A DNA stretch of 64,000 bases from Sphingomonas echinoides ATCC 14820 (GCF_000241465.1 NZ_JH584235.1:3667702-3731701), one strand, 5' to 3'. Positions 36,379-46,009 are shown, counted from the stretch's first letter. Notes: generated by a model not told the origin, from the letters alone. Numbers and translations: made by a program.

Positions 36379-37014
36379 ATGGCTATCGTGTCGGCTATGG
36401 AGCGAGGCGATCCCCGGGCGCGGCTGGCGGCGCTGATCGATGCCGATACGGCGAGCTATGCTGCGCTGTCGCGGATGCTGCGGCGTAACGATGCGTATCT
36501 GCAGCAATATGTCCGGCGGGGGACGCCGCGCGATCTGGCGGACCGCGACCGTGCCCTGCTCGCCGCTTATTTTCGGGTGGATGCAGCCGAGCTGGGGGGC
36601 ACGCCGTCAACGCCGATGGCGACGATCCGGCGCCTCGATGTCGAGGTGTCGGCGGGGCCGGGGACGGTTGCCGCCGATGATCCGGGCGTGGCGGAGATGT
36701 TGCTCGACCCGCGCTTGCTCGACGATTTGCGGCTGCGTCCCGCGCACGCGGCAATGCTGCGCGCGCGCGGCGATTCGATGCTGCCGACGATCGCCGATGG
36801 CGACCAGATCGTGATCGACGAACGCGACACGCGGGTCAGCGCCAGCCCGGCGATCTTCGTGCTGCGGCGGGACGGGGTGCTACTGGTGAAGCGCGTGTCC
36901 AAAACCGCAGACGGGTACAGGATCGTCAGCGACAATCCCGCTTATCCCCCGATCACGGCGGCGTCGGTCGACGTGATCGGACGCGTGGTGTGGCTGTCGC
37001 GGACCTTGCGCTAA
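36379..37014 (+). CDS. S24-type repressor with HTH domain
   Basis: 211 residues from the ATG at 36379 (AGGAAA upstream). The N-terminal helical part (SYAALSRMLRRNDAYLQQYVRRGTPRDL) is the usual DNA-binding half of these repressors. The C-terminal S24 domain has the catalytic Ser133 in RGDSMLPTI and Lys171 in VLLVKRV, with a possible Ala-Gly cleavage site in VSAGPG (92-93). It could be a self-cleaving regulator like LexA or phage CI, although no phage genes are near. It is divergent from the small HTH gene and may control it. Confidence 0.85.
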   Translation: MAIVSAMERGDPRARLAALIDADTASYAALSRMLRRNDAYLQQYVRRGTPRDLADRDRALLAAYFRVDAAELGGTPSTPMATIRRLDVEVSAGPGTVAADDPGVAEMLLDPRLLDDLRLRPAHAAMLRARGDSMLPTIADGDQIVIDERDTRVSASPAIFVLRRDGVLLVKRVSKTADGYRIVSDNPAYPPITAASVDVIGRVVWLSRTLR

Positions 37015-37017
37015 GCC

Positions 37018-37200
37018 CTATTTCCGCCGGTCGATCAGCCACAGCGCCAGCGACAATACGCCCCCCAGCGTGATGCCGATCAGAAACCCCCGCGTCGGCC
37101 CGATCGGCGAGAACAGCCCGACCCCGGCACCTGCCATCGCGCCGATTGCGATCAAAAACCCGCCTGCAAGCGGCGTCCGGGGAGCGGGGGAGCGTGCCAT
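37018..37200 (-). CDS. Small two-helix membrane protein
   Basis: 60 residues with two hydrophobic segments (GGFLIAIGAMAGAGVGLF and TRGFLIGITLGGVLSLALWLID) joined by a short Gly/Pro turn. Similar small proteins occur in many sphingomonads, with no function known. It is convergent with the repressor gene, 3 bases apart. Confidence 0.6.
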   Translation of the reverse strand: MARSPAPRTPLAGGFLIAIGAMAGAGVGLFSPIGPTRGFLIGITLGGVLSLALWLIDRRK

Positions 37201-37267
37201 GCCGGTGCTTTGCCATGTCCCGGTGCAGGACGCCAGCGTCCCATCGTGAGAGCGTCCGGCGGGTGGG

Positions 37268-37387
37268 ATGGACTTGGTTAACCCTTACGGCGCGCGCGTT
37301 GCCGCGCTTTTGCGGAAACTGGCACGCGTCGTGATACCCGCGACGCTCGCACGCTTGTCGGCGAGCCAATTGAGCGTGGAGCGTTGA
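37268..37387 (+). CDS. Possible 39-aa leader ORF coupled to the next gene
   Basis: An ATG at 37268 opens a frame of 39 codons (MDLVNPYGARVAALLRKLAR...), amphipathic and basic, whose TGA overlaps the ATG of the next gene as TGATG. The overlap suggests coupling, but no good ribosome site is seen before it, so it may be chance. Confidence 0.35.
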   Translation: MDLVNPYGARVAALLRKLARVVIPATLARLSASQLSVER

Positions 37388-37599
37388 TGACCTGCTTGCC
37401 CTATCTCGCGGACCGCGCCGCTTTCGTCGATGCGACCGATTTGATCGCGATCTTTGGCGATGAGGCGGCGCTGGAGGCGGCGGCGCGGGCCGACCGCAGT
37501 CGCGACCTTGGCAATTATCTGCACTTTTGCCGCTGGCGGCAGATCGAACGGCTGATTGTGCTGCTTTCGGCCGATCGCGCCGTCGGCACGGTTCATTGA
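37387..37599 (+). CDS. Small protein of unknown function (70 aa)
   Basis: GTGGAG lies 8 bases before the ATG. The sequence (AAFVDATDLIAIFGDEAALEAAARADRSRD, then GNYLHFCRWRQIERLIVLL) is helical and looks like a real small protein. It may be cotranscribed with tamA, which begins 62 bases later. Function unknown. Confidence 0.6.
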   Translation: MTCLPYLADRAAFVDATDLIAIFGDEAALEAAARADRSRDLGNYLHFCRWRQIERLIVLLSADRAVGTVH

Positions 37600-37661
37600 T
37601 CGACGCGCAAATCGGCGACTAACCCCCTGTCACTGGGAGCGCAGCCGGGCTAGGACGAGCC

Positions 37662-39623
37662 ATGTCGTTGTCGGTCGGGCGGCGGGGCGTGTCGTTGGCC
37701 GCCGCCGGGTTCCTTTGTGTGGCTTGCCCGCGAGCGATGGCGCAAGTGCGTCCGTCGACCGAGCAGGCTGACCCCAAGGTATCGCCGCTCGATCCGCAAT
37801 CGCCGCTCGCGCCGTTGCCGGGGTTGGGGGTGGATTGGCCCGATTTGTCCAAGGCCCCACCTGAGCCGGTTGCGGCGGATACGCCGACCGCGCTGACCGG
37901 GGACACCCGCTATGATTTCCGCGTCGACGGGATCGACGATGTCGCGAGCAGCCTGCTCAGCGACCGGTTTGCCCAGCTGTCGACGCTGAAGGCCAATGTC
38001 GGCCAGCCCGCGAACGCCGCGCAGCTCGATCGCCGCGCGCGCGAGGATGCGACCTTGCTGACGACATTGCTGCGCGCCGAAGGCTATTACGACGCACATG
38101 TAACGACGCGCGTGGAACCGGCCGCGCGACCGCTGGTCGTGCTGGATGCCGAGCCCGGGCAACTCTACACCTTTGCGGGCGTGAACGTCGCAGGCGTGGA
38201 GGCGGCGGGCGCGAAGGCCACCACACTCCGCCGCGCGTTCGGGGTCAATCCGGGCGATGCCGTCAATTCGGATGCGGTGGTCGCGGGCGCGACGAGTTTG
38301 CGCACCACAATCAACGATCGCGGTTTCCCGTTCGCGGTGGTTGGCGATCCGCAAATCGTCGTCGATCGCGCCGCACACACCGCCACGCTGGACATGGCGG
38401 TGGTGCCGGGGGCCGAGCGCCGCTTCGGCAAGATCGTGATGACTTCGGGCGACAAGGTGTTCGGGGCCAAACATGTGCAGGACATTGCGCGCTTCGTCCC
38501 CGGCCAGACCTATGATGCCTCTGCGCTGGTCGATTTGCGGCGGGCGGTGATTCAGACCGGGCTGGTCTCCTCGACCAAGATCGAGCCCGTCGAAGGTAGC
38601 GAACCCGGCACGGTGGATATTGCGGTCGGCTTGGAACCGGCACCGCCGCACACCATTGCCGGCGAGCTTGGCTATGGCACCGGCGAAGGCGCGCGCGCGG
38701 AAGTGAGCTGGACGCACCGCAACCTGTTCCCGCCCGAAGGCGCGCTGACGCTGCGCGGGGTGCTCGGCACCGAAGAGCAATTGGCGAGCGTCATCTTCCG
38801 CCGCAACAATTTCGAAGGGCGCGACCGCGTGCTGACTTTCCAGGCGGTGGCGTCCAACTTGAAGCGCACTGCCTATCAGGCGCGCACCGTGTCGCTGTCG
38901 GGCAGCCTGGAGCGGCAGACCAACATCTTCTTCCAGAAGAAATGGACGTGGTCGCTCGGCGGGGAACTGGCCGCGTCGGATGAACGCGACGTGATCGTGA
39001 CGACGGGTGCTCCGCGCCGCCGCACCTATTTCATCGCGGCGCTGCCGACGACGCTCAGCTATGACGGGTCCAACGATCTGCTCAACCCGACGCGGGGTTT
39101 CCGCCTGAGTGGACGTTTCTCGCCCGAAGCGTCGCTGGAAGGATCGATCTTCGGCTATGCCAAGATTCAGATCGACGCCAGCGCTTACCAGCCGATCACG
39201 ACCGGTGCGGTGCTGGCAGGACGTATCCGCTTGGGCACGATCGCGGGCGCGCCGCGCGATGCGGTGGCCCCGTCGCGGCGCTTCTACGCCGGTGGCGGTG
39301 CGTCGGTGCGCGGCTATGGCTATCAGGACATCGGCCCGCGCGACCCCAATAACGATCCGATCGGCGGGCGCAGCCTGGCCGAATTTTCGCTGGAGGCGCG
39401 GGTCAAGGCGTTCGGCCATTTCGGCGTGGTGCCGTTCTTCGATGGCGGCAATATCTATACCGGCGGCATCCCGACGCTGGGCGGAATGCGCTACGGCACC
39501 GGGATTGGCGTGCGCTATTATTCCAATTTCGGGCCGATCCGCATCGATGTCGGCACGCCTGTAAACCCCGCCAAGGGGGATCCGCGCGTCGCCGTCTATG
39601 TCTCGCTGGGGCAGGCGTTTTGA
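37662..39623 (+). CDS. tamA: Translocation and assembly module outer membrane protein TamA
   Basis: 653 residues. Signal peptide ending in PRAMAQ, then a set of POTRA domains (DGIDDVASSLLSDRF, TLLRAEGYYDAHV, FRRSF-type ends) and a BamA-like barrel whose end carries GGGASVRGYGYQDIGPRDPNN (the RGF-type lid motif) and IRIDVGTPVNPAKGDPRVAVYVSLGQAF. It helps autotransporter and other barrel assembly with TamB. The last bases overlap the start of tamB. Confidence 0.93.
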   Translation: MSLSVGRRGVSLAAAGFLCVACPRAMAQVRPSTEQADPKVSPLDPQSPLAPLPGLGVDWPDLSKAPPEPVAADTPTALTGDTRYDFRVDGIDDVASSLLSDRFAQLSTLKANVGQPANAAQLDRRAREDATLLTTLLRAEGYYDAHVTTRVEPAARPLVVLDAEPGQLYTFAGVNVAGVEAAGAKATTLRRAFGVNPGDAVNSDAVVAGATSLRTTINDRGFPFAVVGDPQIVVDRAAHTATLDMAVVPGAERRFGKIVMTSGDKVFGAKHVQDIARFVPGQTYDASALVDLRRAVIQTGLVSSTKIEPVEGSEPGTVDIAVGLEPAPPHTIAGELGYGTGEGARAEVSWTHRNLFPPEGALTLRGVLGTEEQLASVIFRRNNFEGRDRVLTFQAVASNLKRTAYQARTVSLSGSLERQTNIFFQKKWTWSLGGELAASDERDVIVTTGAPRRRTYFIAALPTTLSYDGSNDLLNPTRGFRLSGRFSPEASLEGSIFGYAKIQIDASAYQPITTGAVLAGRIRLGTIAGAPRDAVAPSRRFYAGGGASVRGYGYQDIGPRDPNNDPIGGRSLAEFSLEARVKAFGHFGVVPFFDGGNIYTGGIPTLGGMRYGTGIGVRYYSNFGPIRIDVGTPVNPAKGDPRVAVYVSLGQAF

Positions 39624-42600
39624 CCGGGGAGTCGCTTCCCGAAACGGTCGAAGCCGCGCCTGTGCCGCCGCGCCGCCGGCGCTGGGGGCGGATCGTGTTG
39701 GGGGCAACGCTCGGTCTGCTGCTGGTGCTGCTTGCGGCGCTGGGGTTGGTCGATACCGCGATCGGGCACCGGATGATTGCCGATACCATCGCCGGGCTGC
39801 GGCCCGCCAATGGTCTGCGCTACAGCATCGGTCGGATCGAGGGCTCGATCTACAGCCGCGCGACGCTGATCGATGTGCGGGTGCGCGATCCGAAGGGGCT
39901 GGTGTTTGCCGCGCCGCGCGCCGAACTGCATTGGTCTCCGCTGCGCTGGCTCGACAATCGGCTGGATATCACCAGCTTGCGCATTCCGAGCGCGACGCTG
40001 TCCAAAGTGCCCGAGACGCGCCCGACCGAGACCAAGGGGCCGATCCTGCCGGGGTTCGATATCCGCATCGGCGCACTGGCGGTGGACCGGCTGATCGTCG
40101 GGCGCGCGGTGACGGGTGTGGAGCGGATCGGGCGGCTGCGCGCGCGCGCGGACATCCACAATCGCCGCGCGCTGATCGACCTTGCAGCGATGGTGGCGGG
40201 CAGCGACCGGCTGCGCGTCCATCTCGACGCCGAGCCCGATCGCAACCGGCTGGAGGTTGCGGCGCGGGCGCGCGGCAGCGCCACCGGCGTGCTCGCCAAG
40301 CTGATCGGGGTCGCGCGACCGATCGCGCTCGATATTGCGGGCAAAGGAAGCTGGCAGGCGTGGCAGGGCAAGGCGATTGCCGATGTCGGCCCGACGCGGC
40401 TGGTCGATCTCGCGCTGACCGACCGCGCCGGGGCCTATACGCTTTCGGGTGTCCTGACGCCGGCCCCGCTGGTGCATGGCAAGCTCGAACGGCTGACCGC
40501 CCCGCGCGTGCTGGTGAATGGTGGCGCAACGCTGGTCGACCGTCAGCTCAAGGGCACGCTGTCGCTCCGTTCGGTCTCGCTCAGCCTGACTGGCGATGGC
40601 ACGCTCGATCTGGCGGAAAGCGCCTATCGCAATGTGCGGCTCCACGCGATCCTGCTGCGGCCACCGGCGTTGTTCCCCAACATGACCGGGCGTGCGATCG
40701 AATTGCGCACCATCCTCGACGGTCGCTTTGCCAGCGCAGCCTTCGACTACCGCCTGAGCGCAGCGCGCTTTGCCTTTGACGATACGGGTTTCGAGGACTT
40801 CCACGCCGCGGGTCGCGGGCATTTGTCCAAACAGCCGGTGTTGCTGCCGATCCACGCGGTCGCGGCGCGCGTCACCGGGGTTGGCGATGTGGCGGGCGGC
40901 ATTCTGCGCAATCTCACGATCGATGGCGTGCTGCGGGTGACCTCGAAGCTGGTCATCGGCGACGACCTCAAGCTCAGCTCGGACAAGCTCAACGGGCGGA
41001 TCAACCTGCTGCTCGATCTCAGCGACGGGCGCTATGATATTGGTCTGAATGGTGGCCTGGGGCGCTACCGCATCCCCGGCCTCGGCGTGGTCGACGTGCA
41101 GACGGAGCTCAAGGCGGTGCCGGGCCCCGGCGGCCACGGCACGCGCGTCGTCGGCCAGGGCACGGCGCGGATGCTGACGCTGGAAAATGCGTTCTTCCGG
41201 TCGCTGGCGGGCGGGTTGCCGCGCCTCGTCACCGGGTTGGAGCGGACCCCCGACGGGATCCTGCACCTCAACCATCTCGTGCTGACCGCGCCGCAAATCC
41301 GCATCACCGGCAATGGCTATCGCCGCCGCGACGGCACCTTCCATTTCGAAGGGGCGGGCCAGCAAGCAACCTATGGCCCGCTGACGCTGAAGCTCGATGG
41401 CAAGATCGACCATCCGACGCTCGATCTGGTGTTCAAAAGCCCCAATGACACGATGGGCCTCAGCGACGTGATCGCGCACCTCGATCCGACGGCAGAGGGG
41501 TTCACCTTCACCGCGCGCGGCGGATCGCGGCTGGGGGCGTTCAGCGGCAATGGCGCGATCCTGTTGCCCAAGGGCGGCGACGGGACGATCTCCATCGCCG
41601 ATCTGGCGGTGAGCGGGACGCATGCCAAGGGGCCGCTGCGGATCGTGCCGGGCGGGTTTGACGGCACGCTGGCGGTGGCCGGTGGGGGCTTGTCGGGCGC
41701 GGTGCTGTTCCGCCCGGTGGGCGAGCATCAGCGGATCGAGGCGCATCTCGATGCCACCGCAGCACGATTGAGCGATGCGGTAGTGTTGCGGCGCGGGCAT
41801 CTCGATGCGGTGGCGCTGCTCGATCCGGCGGGCACGTCGATTGAAGCGAGCGTGACCGGCGCTGGGTTGCGGCGCGGGTCGCTGGTGATCGGGCGCTTTG
41901 CTGCGCGCGCCTCGCTGCGCGGCGGCACCGGCTCCATTACCGCCTCGATCGCCGGGTCGAGCGGGCGCGCCTTCGATATTCAGTCGCTCACTCGCGTGAC
42001 GCCGGACAGCTACTCCGTGACCGCGCAGGGTACGCTCGATCGTCGGCCGCTGAAGCTCGTCACCCCTGCGGTGTTCACGCGCGATGGCGATGGCTGGCGA
42101 CTGGCCCCGACCGACCTCACCTTCTCGGGCGGAGACGCGAAGCTGTCGGGCCGCTTCACCGGCAAATCGAGCGCGATCGACGCAACGCTGGCGCGGATGC
42201 CGCTGTCGATCCTCGACATCGGCTATCCGGGGCTTGGCCTCGGCGGCAATGCTTCGGGCACCCTGTCCTATGCGCAAGGCGGCGGCGCGGCCCCGACCGG
42301 CAAAATCGATATGACGGTGCGTGGCCTGACGCGTTCGGGCCTGATCCTGTCATCGCGTCCGGTCGATGTCGGGATTGCCGGAGTGCTGTCGCCCGATCGT
42401 ATCGCCGCGCGCGCGGTCGCGGCCACCGGCGGCAAGACCGTCGGGCGCGCGCAAATGCTGCTGACCTTGCCGGCAGGCCCTGATCTGGCGACGCGCGTTG
42501 CCAATGCCGGGGCGTTTGCGCAGCTTCGCTATGACGGGCCCGCCGACACGATCTGGCGGCTGACCGGGGTCGAACTGTTCGATCTGACCGGCCCGGTCGC

Positions 42601-43795
42601 GATCGGTGCGGACGTTGGCGGGACGATCGCTAATCCGCAAATCACCGGCGTCGTTCAGGCCAAGGGCGCACGCATCGAAAGCGCGACGACCGGCACGGTG
42701 CTGACCAATGTGCAGGCGGCCGGGCGTTTCGGCGGGTCGCGCCTCACCATTGATCGCTTTGCGGCGGACGCGGGCAAAGGCGGGCGAGTCAACGGAAGCG
42801 GGACGTTCGATTTCGCCGCCAAGAACGGCCTCGGGCTCGATCTGACCTTGCAGACAGACCGCGCGGTGATGATCGCGCGCGACGATATCGGCGCGACCGT
42901 CACCGGCCCGTTGCGCTTCCAGTCGGATGGGGCAGGGGGCACGATCTCGGGCGATCTGAAGCTCGACAAGGCACGCTATCGCCTGGGCCAGGCGAGTGCG
43001 GCCAGCGCGGTGCCGCAACTCGCCATTCGCGAAATCAACGTGCCCGGCGGCGGCGCGGAGGATGACGAAGCGCCGCGTACGCCGTGGCAGCTCGCCATCC
43101 ATGCGCGCGCCGCCAACCAGGTGCTGGTCACCGGGCTTGGATTGCGCAGCGAATGGTCGGCCGACCTCAAGATCGGCGGCGCGCCCGACAATCCCGCGAT
43201 CACCGGTCGTGCCGATCTGGTGCAGGGCAATTACGATTTCGCCGGGCGCAGCTTCGCGCTCGAACGCGGCAAGATCCTGTTTGCCGGCGAAGTGCCTGCC
43301 AATCCGGCGCTGGATATTTCGGCCAACGCCAACACCACCGGGCTGAACGCGTCGATCAACGTCACCGGCCCCGCACTCAAGCCCGAAATCACCTTCTCCA
43401 GCGTGCCCGCTTTGCCGCAGGACGAATTGCTGTCGCGGCTGTTGTTCGGCACCTCGATCACCAATTTGTCCGCCCCCGAGGCGCTGCAATTGGCGTCAGC
43501 AGTGGCGGCGTTGCAGAACGGCAAGGGGGGGCTCGATCCGATCAACGCGGTGCGCCGCGTGGCCGGGCTCGACCGCCTGCGCATCCTCCCCGCCGATCCG
43601 CAAACCGGGCAGGGCACCTCGGTCGCGGCGGGCAAATACATTACGCGGCGTTTCTACGCCGAGATCGTTTCCGACGGCGCGGGCTATTCGGCGACACAAG
43701 TCGAGTTCCAGGTGACGCGTTGGTTGTCGGTGTTGTCGAGCATCTCGACGCTGGGGAGGCAAAGCGCAAACTTGCGCGTATCGAAGGATTATTGA
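39620..43795 (+). CDS. tamB: Translocation and assembly module protein TamB
   Basis: 1391 residues from a TTG that overlaps the tamA stop (TTGA). An N-terminal membrane helix (about 20-40) anchors it in the inner membrane. A long repetitive beta-rich body, the AsmA-like lipid-groove, spans the periplasm. The conserved C-terminal DUF490/TamB domain shows NPAITGRADLVQGNYDFAG, SFALERGKILFAGEVPANPALDI and PQDELLSRLLFGTSITNLSAPEALQLA. It works with TamA and may move lipids to the outer membrane. Confidence 0.95.
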   Translation: MTGESLPETVEAAPVPPRRRRWGRIVLGATLGLLLVLLAALGLVDTAIGHRMIADTIAGLRPANGLRYSIGRIEGSIYSRATLIDVRVRDPKGLVFAAPRAELHWSPLRWLDNRLDITSLRIPSATLSKVPETRPTETKGPILPGFDIRIGALAVDRLIVGRAVTGVERIGRLRARADIHNRRALIDLAAMVAGSDRLRVHLDAEPDRNRLEVAARARGSATGVLAKLIGVARPIALDIAGKGSWQAWQGKAIADVGPTRLVDLALTDRAGAYTLSGVLTPAPLVHGKLERLTAPRVLVNGGATLVDRQLKGTLSLRSVSLSLTGDGTLDLAESAYRNVRLHAILLRPPALFPNMTGRAIELRTILDGRFASAAFDYRLSAARFAFDDTGFEDFHAAGRGHLSKQPVLLPIHAVAARVTGVGDVAGGILRNLTIDGVLRVTSKLVIGDDLKLSSDKLNGRINLLLDLSDGRYDIGLNGGLGRYRIPGLGVVDVQTELKAVPGPGGHGTRVVGQGTARMLTLENAFFRSLAGGLPRLVTGLERTPDGILHLNHLVLTAPQIRITGNGYRRRDGTFHFEGAGQQATYGPLTLKLDGKIDHPTLDLVFKSPNDTMGLSDVIAHLDPTAEGFTFTARGGSRLGAFSGNGAILLPKGGDGTISIADLAVSGTHAKGPLRIVPGGFDGTLAVAGGGLSGAVLFRPVGEHQRIEAHLDATAARLSDAVVLRRGHLDAVALLDPAGTSIEASVTGAGLRRGSLVIGRFAARASLRGGTGSITASIAGSSGRAFDIQSLTRVTPDSYSVTAQGTLDRRPLKLVTPAVFTRDGDGWRLAPTDLTFSGGDAKLSGRFTGKSSAIDATLARMPLSILDIGYPGLGLGGNASGTLSYAQGGGAAPTGKIDMTVRGLTRSGLILSSRPVDVGIAGVLSPDRIAARAVAATGGKTVGRAQMLLTLPAGPDLATRVANAGAFAQLRYDGPADTIWRLTGVELFDLTGPVAIGADVGGTIANPQITGVVQAKGARIESATTGTVLTNVQAAGRFGGSRLTIDRFAADAGKGGRVNGSGTFDFAAKNGLGLDLTLQTDRAVMIARDDIGATVTGPLRFQSDGAGGTISGDLKLDKARYRLGQASAASAVPQLAIREINVPGGGAEDDEAPRTPWQLAIHARAANQVLVTGLGLRSEWSADLKIGGAPDNPAITGRADLVQGNYDFAGRSFALERGKILFAGEVPANPALDISANANTTGLNASINVTGPALKPEITFSSVPALPQDELLSRLLFGTSITNLSAPEALQLASAVAALQNGKGGLDPINAVRRVAGLDRLRILPADPQTGQGTSVAAGKYITRRFYAEIVSDGAGYSATQVEFQVTRWLSVLSSISTLGRQSANLRVSKDY

Positions 43796-43810
43796 GGCGG
43801 GGAGCAGGCG

Positions 43811-44542
43811 GTGGCGGAAACCAAGACCGACGAATATCTCTCGGCGCTGTTTGCCGACTCCTACAAGCGCGAGCTGGATGCCGACGAGGCGATCTGGCGC
43901 TCACTGCCGTTTTTCGCGGCGATCCTGGGTCTTGCCGTCGCGGTCCTGCCGAGCATTTATCGCTCGGCCTTTTCGGTGCGCGAACCGGGCTGGACGATTG
44001 CGGTGGCCGTTCTGCTCGTGGGAGCGCTCGTGTGTTTTGTCGTCGCCGGGCGCTGGTTCTGGGACGTCATCCGGCTGCGTGAGTATCGCTATCCGCCCAG
44101 CGATGTCGAAATTCTGGATTACGCCCAAACCTTGGGCACCTTCTATCAGGACATTGGCAAGAAGGCGCTTGAGCGCGACGGGTTGATTCGGGATGATCTG
44201 CGAACGCTGATGATCGCGGAACTGGCCGATGCGGCAACCTCCAACCGCCGTAACAACGTTGCCAAGGCGCGGGCGCGCAGCCAGGTGCTGTTGTTCGTGA
44301 TGACGGGCTTCCTGCTCGCATTCTGCGCGGAAGCGACTATATTGCTGGCAGAGGCGTTCACCACTCCCAGCGAGCGGTGCCGCCCTGGAGGTAAAGCCAA
44401 TGCCGGATCTGCCCAAAACTGCCGAAACGCAGCGGCCCCCGCAAAAGCCGCAGCCGCCCAAGCACCATATCGTGCACGAGGGCGCGAGCTTCACGCTGAA
44501 AAGCTTCCGCCAGCCGGTACGCAAGTCGGCGTGAAGCCTTAG
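43811..44542 (+). CDS. Membrane protein of unknown function (GTG start)
   Basis: 243 residues. Three membrane helices are seen (about 33-50, 61-83, 157-177) with a charged loop containing YPPSDVEILDYAQTLGTFYQ in between. It begins at GTG, 15 bases after tamB, with GGAG upstream. The last 48 residues are unlike the rest (Ala/Pro/Arg-rich) and share their DNA with a small ORF in another frame, so this C-terminal tail may be only the by-product of that ORF. No family recognised. Confidence 0.6.
   Translation: MAETKTDEYLSALFADSYKRELDADEAIWRSLPFFAAILGLAVAVLPSIYRSAFSVREPGWTIAVAVLLVGALVCFVVAGRWFWDVIRLREYRYPPSDVEILDYAQTLGTFYQDIGKKALERDGLIRDDLRTLMIAELADAATSNRRNNVAKARARSQVLLFVMTGFLLAFCAEATILLAEAFTTPSERCRPGGKANAGSAQNCRNAAAPAKAAAAQAPYRARGRELHAEKLPPAGTQVGVKP
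44400..44534 (+). CDS. Overlapping 44-aa ORF with a strong ribosome site
   Basis: The ATG at 44400 follows TGGAGG by 7 bases, one of the best Shine-Dalgarno sites here. The frame gives 44 residues (MPDLPKTAETQRPPQKPQPP..., ending KSFRQPVRKSA): proline-rich, basic, with no signal. It overlaps the end of the membrane-protein gene in another frame. The ordered look of the protein and the ribosome site suggest the small ORF is the real coding frame there. Confidence 0.55.
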   Translation: MPDLPKTAETQRPPQKPQPPKHHIVHEGASFTLKSFRQPVRKSA

Positions 44543-44584
44543 CCGATCGTCGGCGGGCGGCGCATCCGCCGCCCGCGCTTGGGG

Positions 44585-46009
44585 TCAGGCGGGCTCGCCG
44601 ATCACGGTTTTCACTTCCATGAAGTCGGTAAGGCCGAACTTGCCGTTTTCGCGGCCATTGCCCGATTGCTTATAGCCGCCGAACGGGGCGTTGCCGTCCG
44701 GGCTCCACGAATTGATCGTCACCAGCCCGGCGCGCAGCCGTGGTGCGATTTTGGCGGCCTTGGCGGCATCGCCCGAAATCGTCGCGGAGAGGCCGTAGGG
44801 CGTGCCATTGGCGATCTTCACGGCTTCATCTTCGCTGTCATAGGCGATGATCGTCGCGACCGGGCCGAACACCTCTTCCTGCGCGATGCGCATGTCGGGC
44901 GTGACGTCGGCGAACAGGGTCGGCTTGACGAAATAGCCGACATTGCGGCCATCGGGCCGCCCGGTGCCGCCGGTGACGAGCGTCGCGCCCTCGTCGATCG
45001 CCGACTGGATCAGGCCCTGGATCTTGTCGAATTGCGCCTTGTTGACGACCGGGCCGATATGCGCGCCCATTTCGGCCGGGTCGCCCACTTGCGTGCCCTC
45101 CATCATCGCCTTGACGATGCCGGTGGCGTCCGCGACCTGGCTTTTGTGCACCAGCAGCCGCGTCGGGGCGATGCAGCTTTGGCCGGAATTGGCGAGCACG
45201 CCTTGCACCGTCGGCGGCAGCACCGCGGCCAGATCCGCGCCTTCGATCACCAGATTGGCCGCCTTGCCGCCCAGTTCCTGATGCACGCGCTTGACCGTCG
45301 CCGCCGCATTTTGCGCGATCGCGATACCGGCGCGAGTCGATCCGGTGAAGCTGACCATGTCGACATCGGGGTGCGCCGACAGTGCCGAGCCGACGCCCGC
45401 GCCGTCGCCATTGACGAGGTTGAACACGCCCGCCGGAACGCCTGCGGCGTCGAGGATTTCGGCCAGGATCACCGCGCAGCCGGGCGATTCCTCGCTGGGC
45501 TTCAGGATCATGGTGTCGCCCGCCGCCAGGGCAGGCGCGACCTTGGCGGTGACCTGGTTGAGCGGCCAGTTCCACGGCGTGATCATCGCGACCACGCCGA
45601 GTGGCTCATGCACCACGCGCGCGCGGCCGAGCTGTTCGTCGAACTGGAAGGCGTTGAGCGCCTTCAGCGTGGAGATGAAATGCCCGAGCCCGGCGGGCAC
45701 TTGCGCCGCCGTGGCAAAGCCGATCGGCGCGCCCATTTCCTGACTGACTGCCTGCGCCAGATCAGGAATGCGCTTCTTATATTCCTCGATGATTCGCTCG
45801 AGCAGCGCGGCGCGTTCGGCGACGCTGGTTTGCGAATAGCTTTCGAACGCGCTGCGCGCGGCGGCTACGGCGGCATCGACATCGGCGGGCGTGCCGAGCG
45901 TGATTTCGCTGCAGGGCTGCTCGGTCGCGGGGTTGATCACCGCGTGGCGCGTGCCGCCGATGCTCTCGACCCAGGCACCGTTGATATACTGTTTGAGGTA
46001 GCTCTTCAT
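44585..46009 (-). CDS. Aldehyde dehydrogenase family protein
   Basis: 474 residues. VVAMITPWNWPLNQVTAKVAPALAAGDTMILKPSE binds NAD, the general base Glu is in HQELGGKAANLV, and the catalytic Cys is in NSGQSCIAPTRLLV; FGPVATII and PFGGYKQSGNGRE complete the family marks. It oxidises an unidentified aldehyde. Divergent from a quinone reductase gene. A longer reading frame to 47191 is not used, because the family start is here. Confidence 0.93.
   Translation of the reverse strand: MKSYLKQYINGAWVESIGGTRHAVINPATEQPCSEITLGTPADVDAAVAAARSAFESYSQTSVAERAALLERIIEEYKKRIPDLAQAVSQEMGAPIGFATAAQVPAGLGHFISTLKALNAFQFDEQLGRARVVHEPLGVVAMITPWNWPLNQVTAKVAPALAAGDTMILKPSEESPGCAVILAEILDAAGVPAGVFNLVNGDGAGVGSALSAHPDVDMVSFTGSTRAGIAIAQNAAATVKRVHQELGGKAANLVIEGADLAAVLPPTVQGVLANSGQSCIAPTRLLVHKSQVADATGIVKAMMEGTQVGDPAEMGAHIGPVVNKAQFDKIQGLIQSAIDEGATLVTGGTGRPDGRNVGYFVKPTLFADVTPDMRIAQEEVFGPVATIIAYDSEDEAVKIANGTPYGLSATISGDAAKAAKIAPRLRAGLVTINSWSPDGNAPFGGYKQSGNGRENGKFGLTDFMEVKTVIGEPA

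Noticed and set aside
36125..37014. S24 repressor and HTH gene considered as prophage immunity region
   Set aside because: No integrase, terminase, capsid or att repeats in the window; neighbours are housekeeping genes.
39596..42277. 893-codon minus-strand frame opposite tamB
   Set aside because: Antisense shadow; Arg/His/Gln-rich with no domain.
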